Shown piece by piece: positions 63,680 to 64,000 of a stretch of 64,000 nucleotides of DNA (position 1 is its first letter; every line of letters starts with the position of its first letter). The notes beneath the pieces were generated by a model, which was given only the letters and a program-made list of their open reading frames with translations, had not been told where the DNA came from and made no database searches. Position numbers and translations under genes: made by a program. Source of the stretch: Phyllobacterium sophorae (GTDB lineage Bacteria; Pseudomonadota; Alphaproteobacteria; Rhizobiales; Rhizobiaceae); NCBI RefSeq assembly GCF_003010965.1, contig NZ_PGGM01000016.1:62001-126000 (forward strand), in the 5' to 3' direction.

Positions 63680-64000
63680 TCAAGCGACGTCAAACTCCAG
63701 CGGCTTTGCCGAAACAATCGCCTTGTTGATCCGCAATTCTTCCAGAACGTGGTCCGGAATGCGCTCGTCAAGATAAAGCATAGCGATGGCGTTGCCTCCC
63801 GGAGCGTCGCGGCCGAGGGAGAAATTCGCAATATTGACGTTGTTATTGCCGCAAATGGTTCCGAGCAAGCCGATCATGCCGGGCGTGTCATTGTTGGTCG
63901 TATAGAGCATATGCTGACCAACCTCGGCATCGAGATTGATGCCCTTGATTTGAATGAAACGCGCCTTGCCGTCGGAGAAACAGGTACCCGCGATCGACCG
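63680..64000 (-). CDS. serA: D-3-phosphoglycerate dehydrogenase, C-terminal part
   Basis: The frame is open to the window edge, giving the last 106 residues. It reads FSDGKARFIQIKGINLDAE followed by HMLYTTNNDTPGMIGLLGTICG, the end of the substrate-associated domain and the ACT domain with NIANFSLGRD. SerA begins serine synthesis and in many bacteria is inhibited by serine at the ACT domain. SerA close to purA is a common rhizobial order. Confidence 0.92.
   Translation of the reverse strand, partial: RSIAGTCFSDGKARFIQIKGINLDAEVGQHMLYTTNNDTPGMIGLLGTICGNNNVNIANFSLGRDAPGGNAIAMLYLDERIPDHVLEELRINKAIVSAKPLEFDVA

Noticed and set aside
1..64000. CRISPR array, insertion sequence or prophage
   Set aside because: No regularly spaced repeats, transposase or phage structural genes were seen on either strand.

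Overview
The window is a chromosomal segment of an alphaproteobacterium of the order Hyphomicrobiales, most like the Phyllobacteriaceae/Brucellaceae. The basis is the mid-50s to 60% G+C codon use, the recognisable rhizobial gene neighbourhoods (metX-metW; CobS-CobT-J-domain protein-BolA; aroK-aroB-CNNM protein next to xerD and accA; serA close to purA), an aerobic cobalamin pathway, a DUF1127 protein and an RpoH-type sigma factor. The genus is not fixed by anything I can see. No phage, transposase, CRISPR array or rRNA was found; three tRNA genes are present.

Layout. 1-5 kb: end of metX, metW, a methyltransferase, gloB, a DUF985 cupin, a DMT exporter and a DUF3108 protein. 5-11.4 kb: ribosomal protein L28 with a clear promoter and terminator, a queuosine-precursor-type transporter, a phytase-like esterase, cobaltochelatase subunits CobT and CobS, a J-domain protein and BolA. 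11.4-17.6 kb: CNNM/CBS protein, aroB, aroK, a 53-residue membrane protein, xerD, accA and tRNA-Arg(ACG). 17.8-24.2 kb is more accessory: an L,D-transpeptidase, two small lipoproteins (one behind a triple palindrome), a three-gene operon of methyltransferase, E2-like acyltransferase and SDR-SEC-C protein, a TetR/SDR divergent pair and an iron-permease-like protein. 24.2-28.4 kb: a DUF1127 gene followed by three CCUCCUCCC-loop hairpins, then a quinone/dioxygenase locus with LysR. 28.5-34.4 kb: HU, a YafK-like transpeptidase, TusA, a COG0523 GTPase, a D,D-carboxypeptidase, an M20 amidohydrolase and tRNA-Arg(CCT).

34.3-44.3 kb is a complete assimilatory nitrate locus on the minus strand: narK-nirB-nirD-nasA-cysG, preceded by the sensor/antiterminator pair nasT-nasS. 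Its regulation can be read from the DNA: a near-perfect sigma-54 promoter, a transcript that starts at two hexaloop hairpins of ANTAR type, then a short hairpin with a T tract. CysG supplies siroheme for NirB but has lost most of its methyltransferase domain, and its C-terminus reads through the antisense strand of the tRNA gene.

46.5-52 kb carries aerobic cobalamin genes (cobL divergent from cobG-cobH-cobI-cobJ, with CobJ fused to a CbiG-like N-terminal domain), complementing cobT-cobS at 7-10 kb. The remainder holds purU, a 2-hydroxyacid dehydrogenase, an FMN-dependent lactate-type dehydrogenase, a GT29-like protein, tRNA-Glu(CTC), a RluD-type pseudouridine synthase with a TTG start, rpoH, a long proline-rich membrane protein, purA, a DMT transporter, a GNAT protein and the end of serA. 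Only one gene-free stretch exceeds 300 bases (42019-42374), and it is the nitrate-operon control region.
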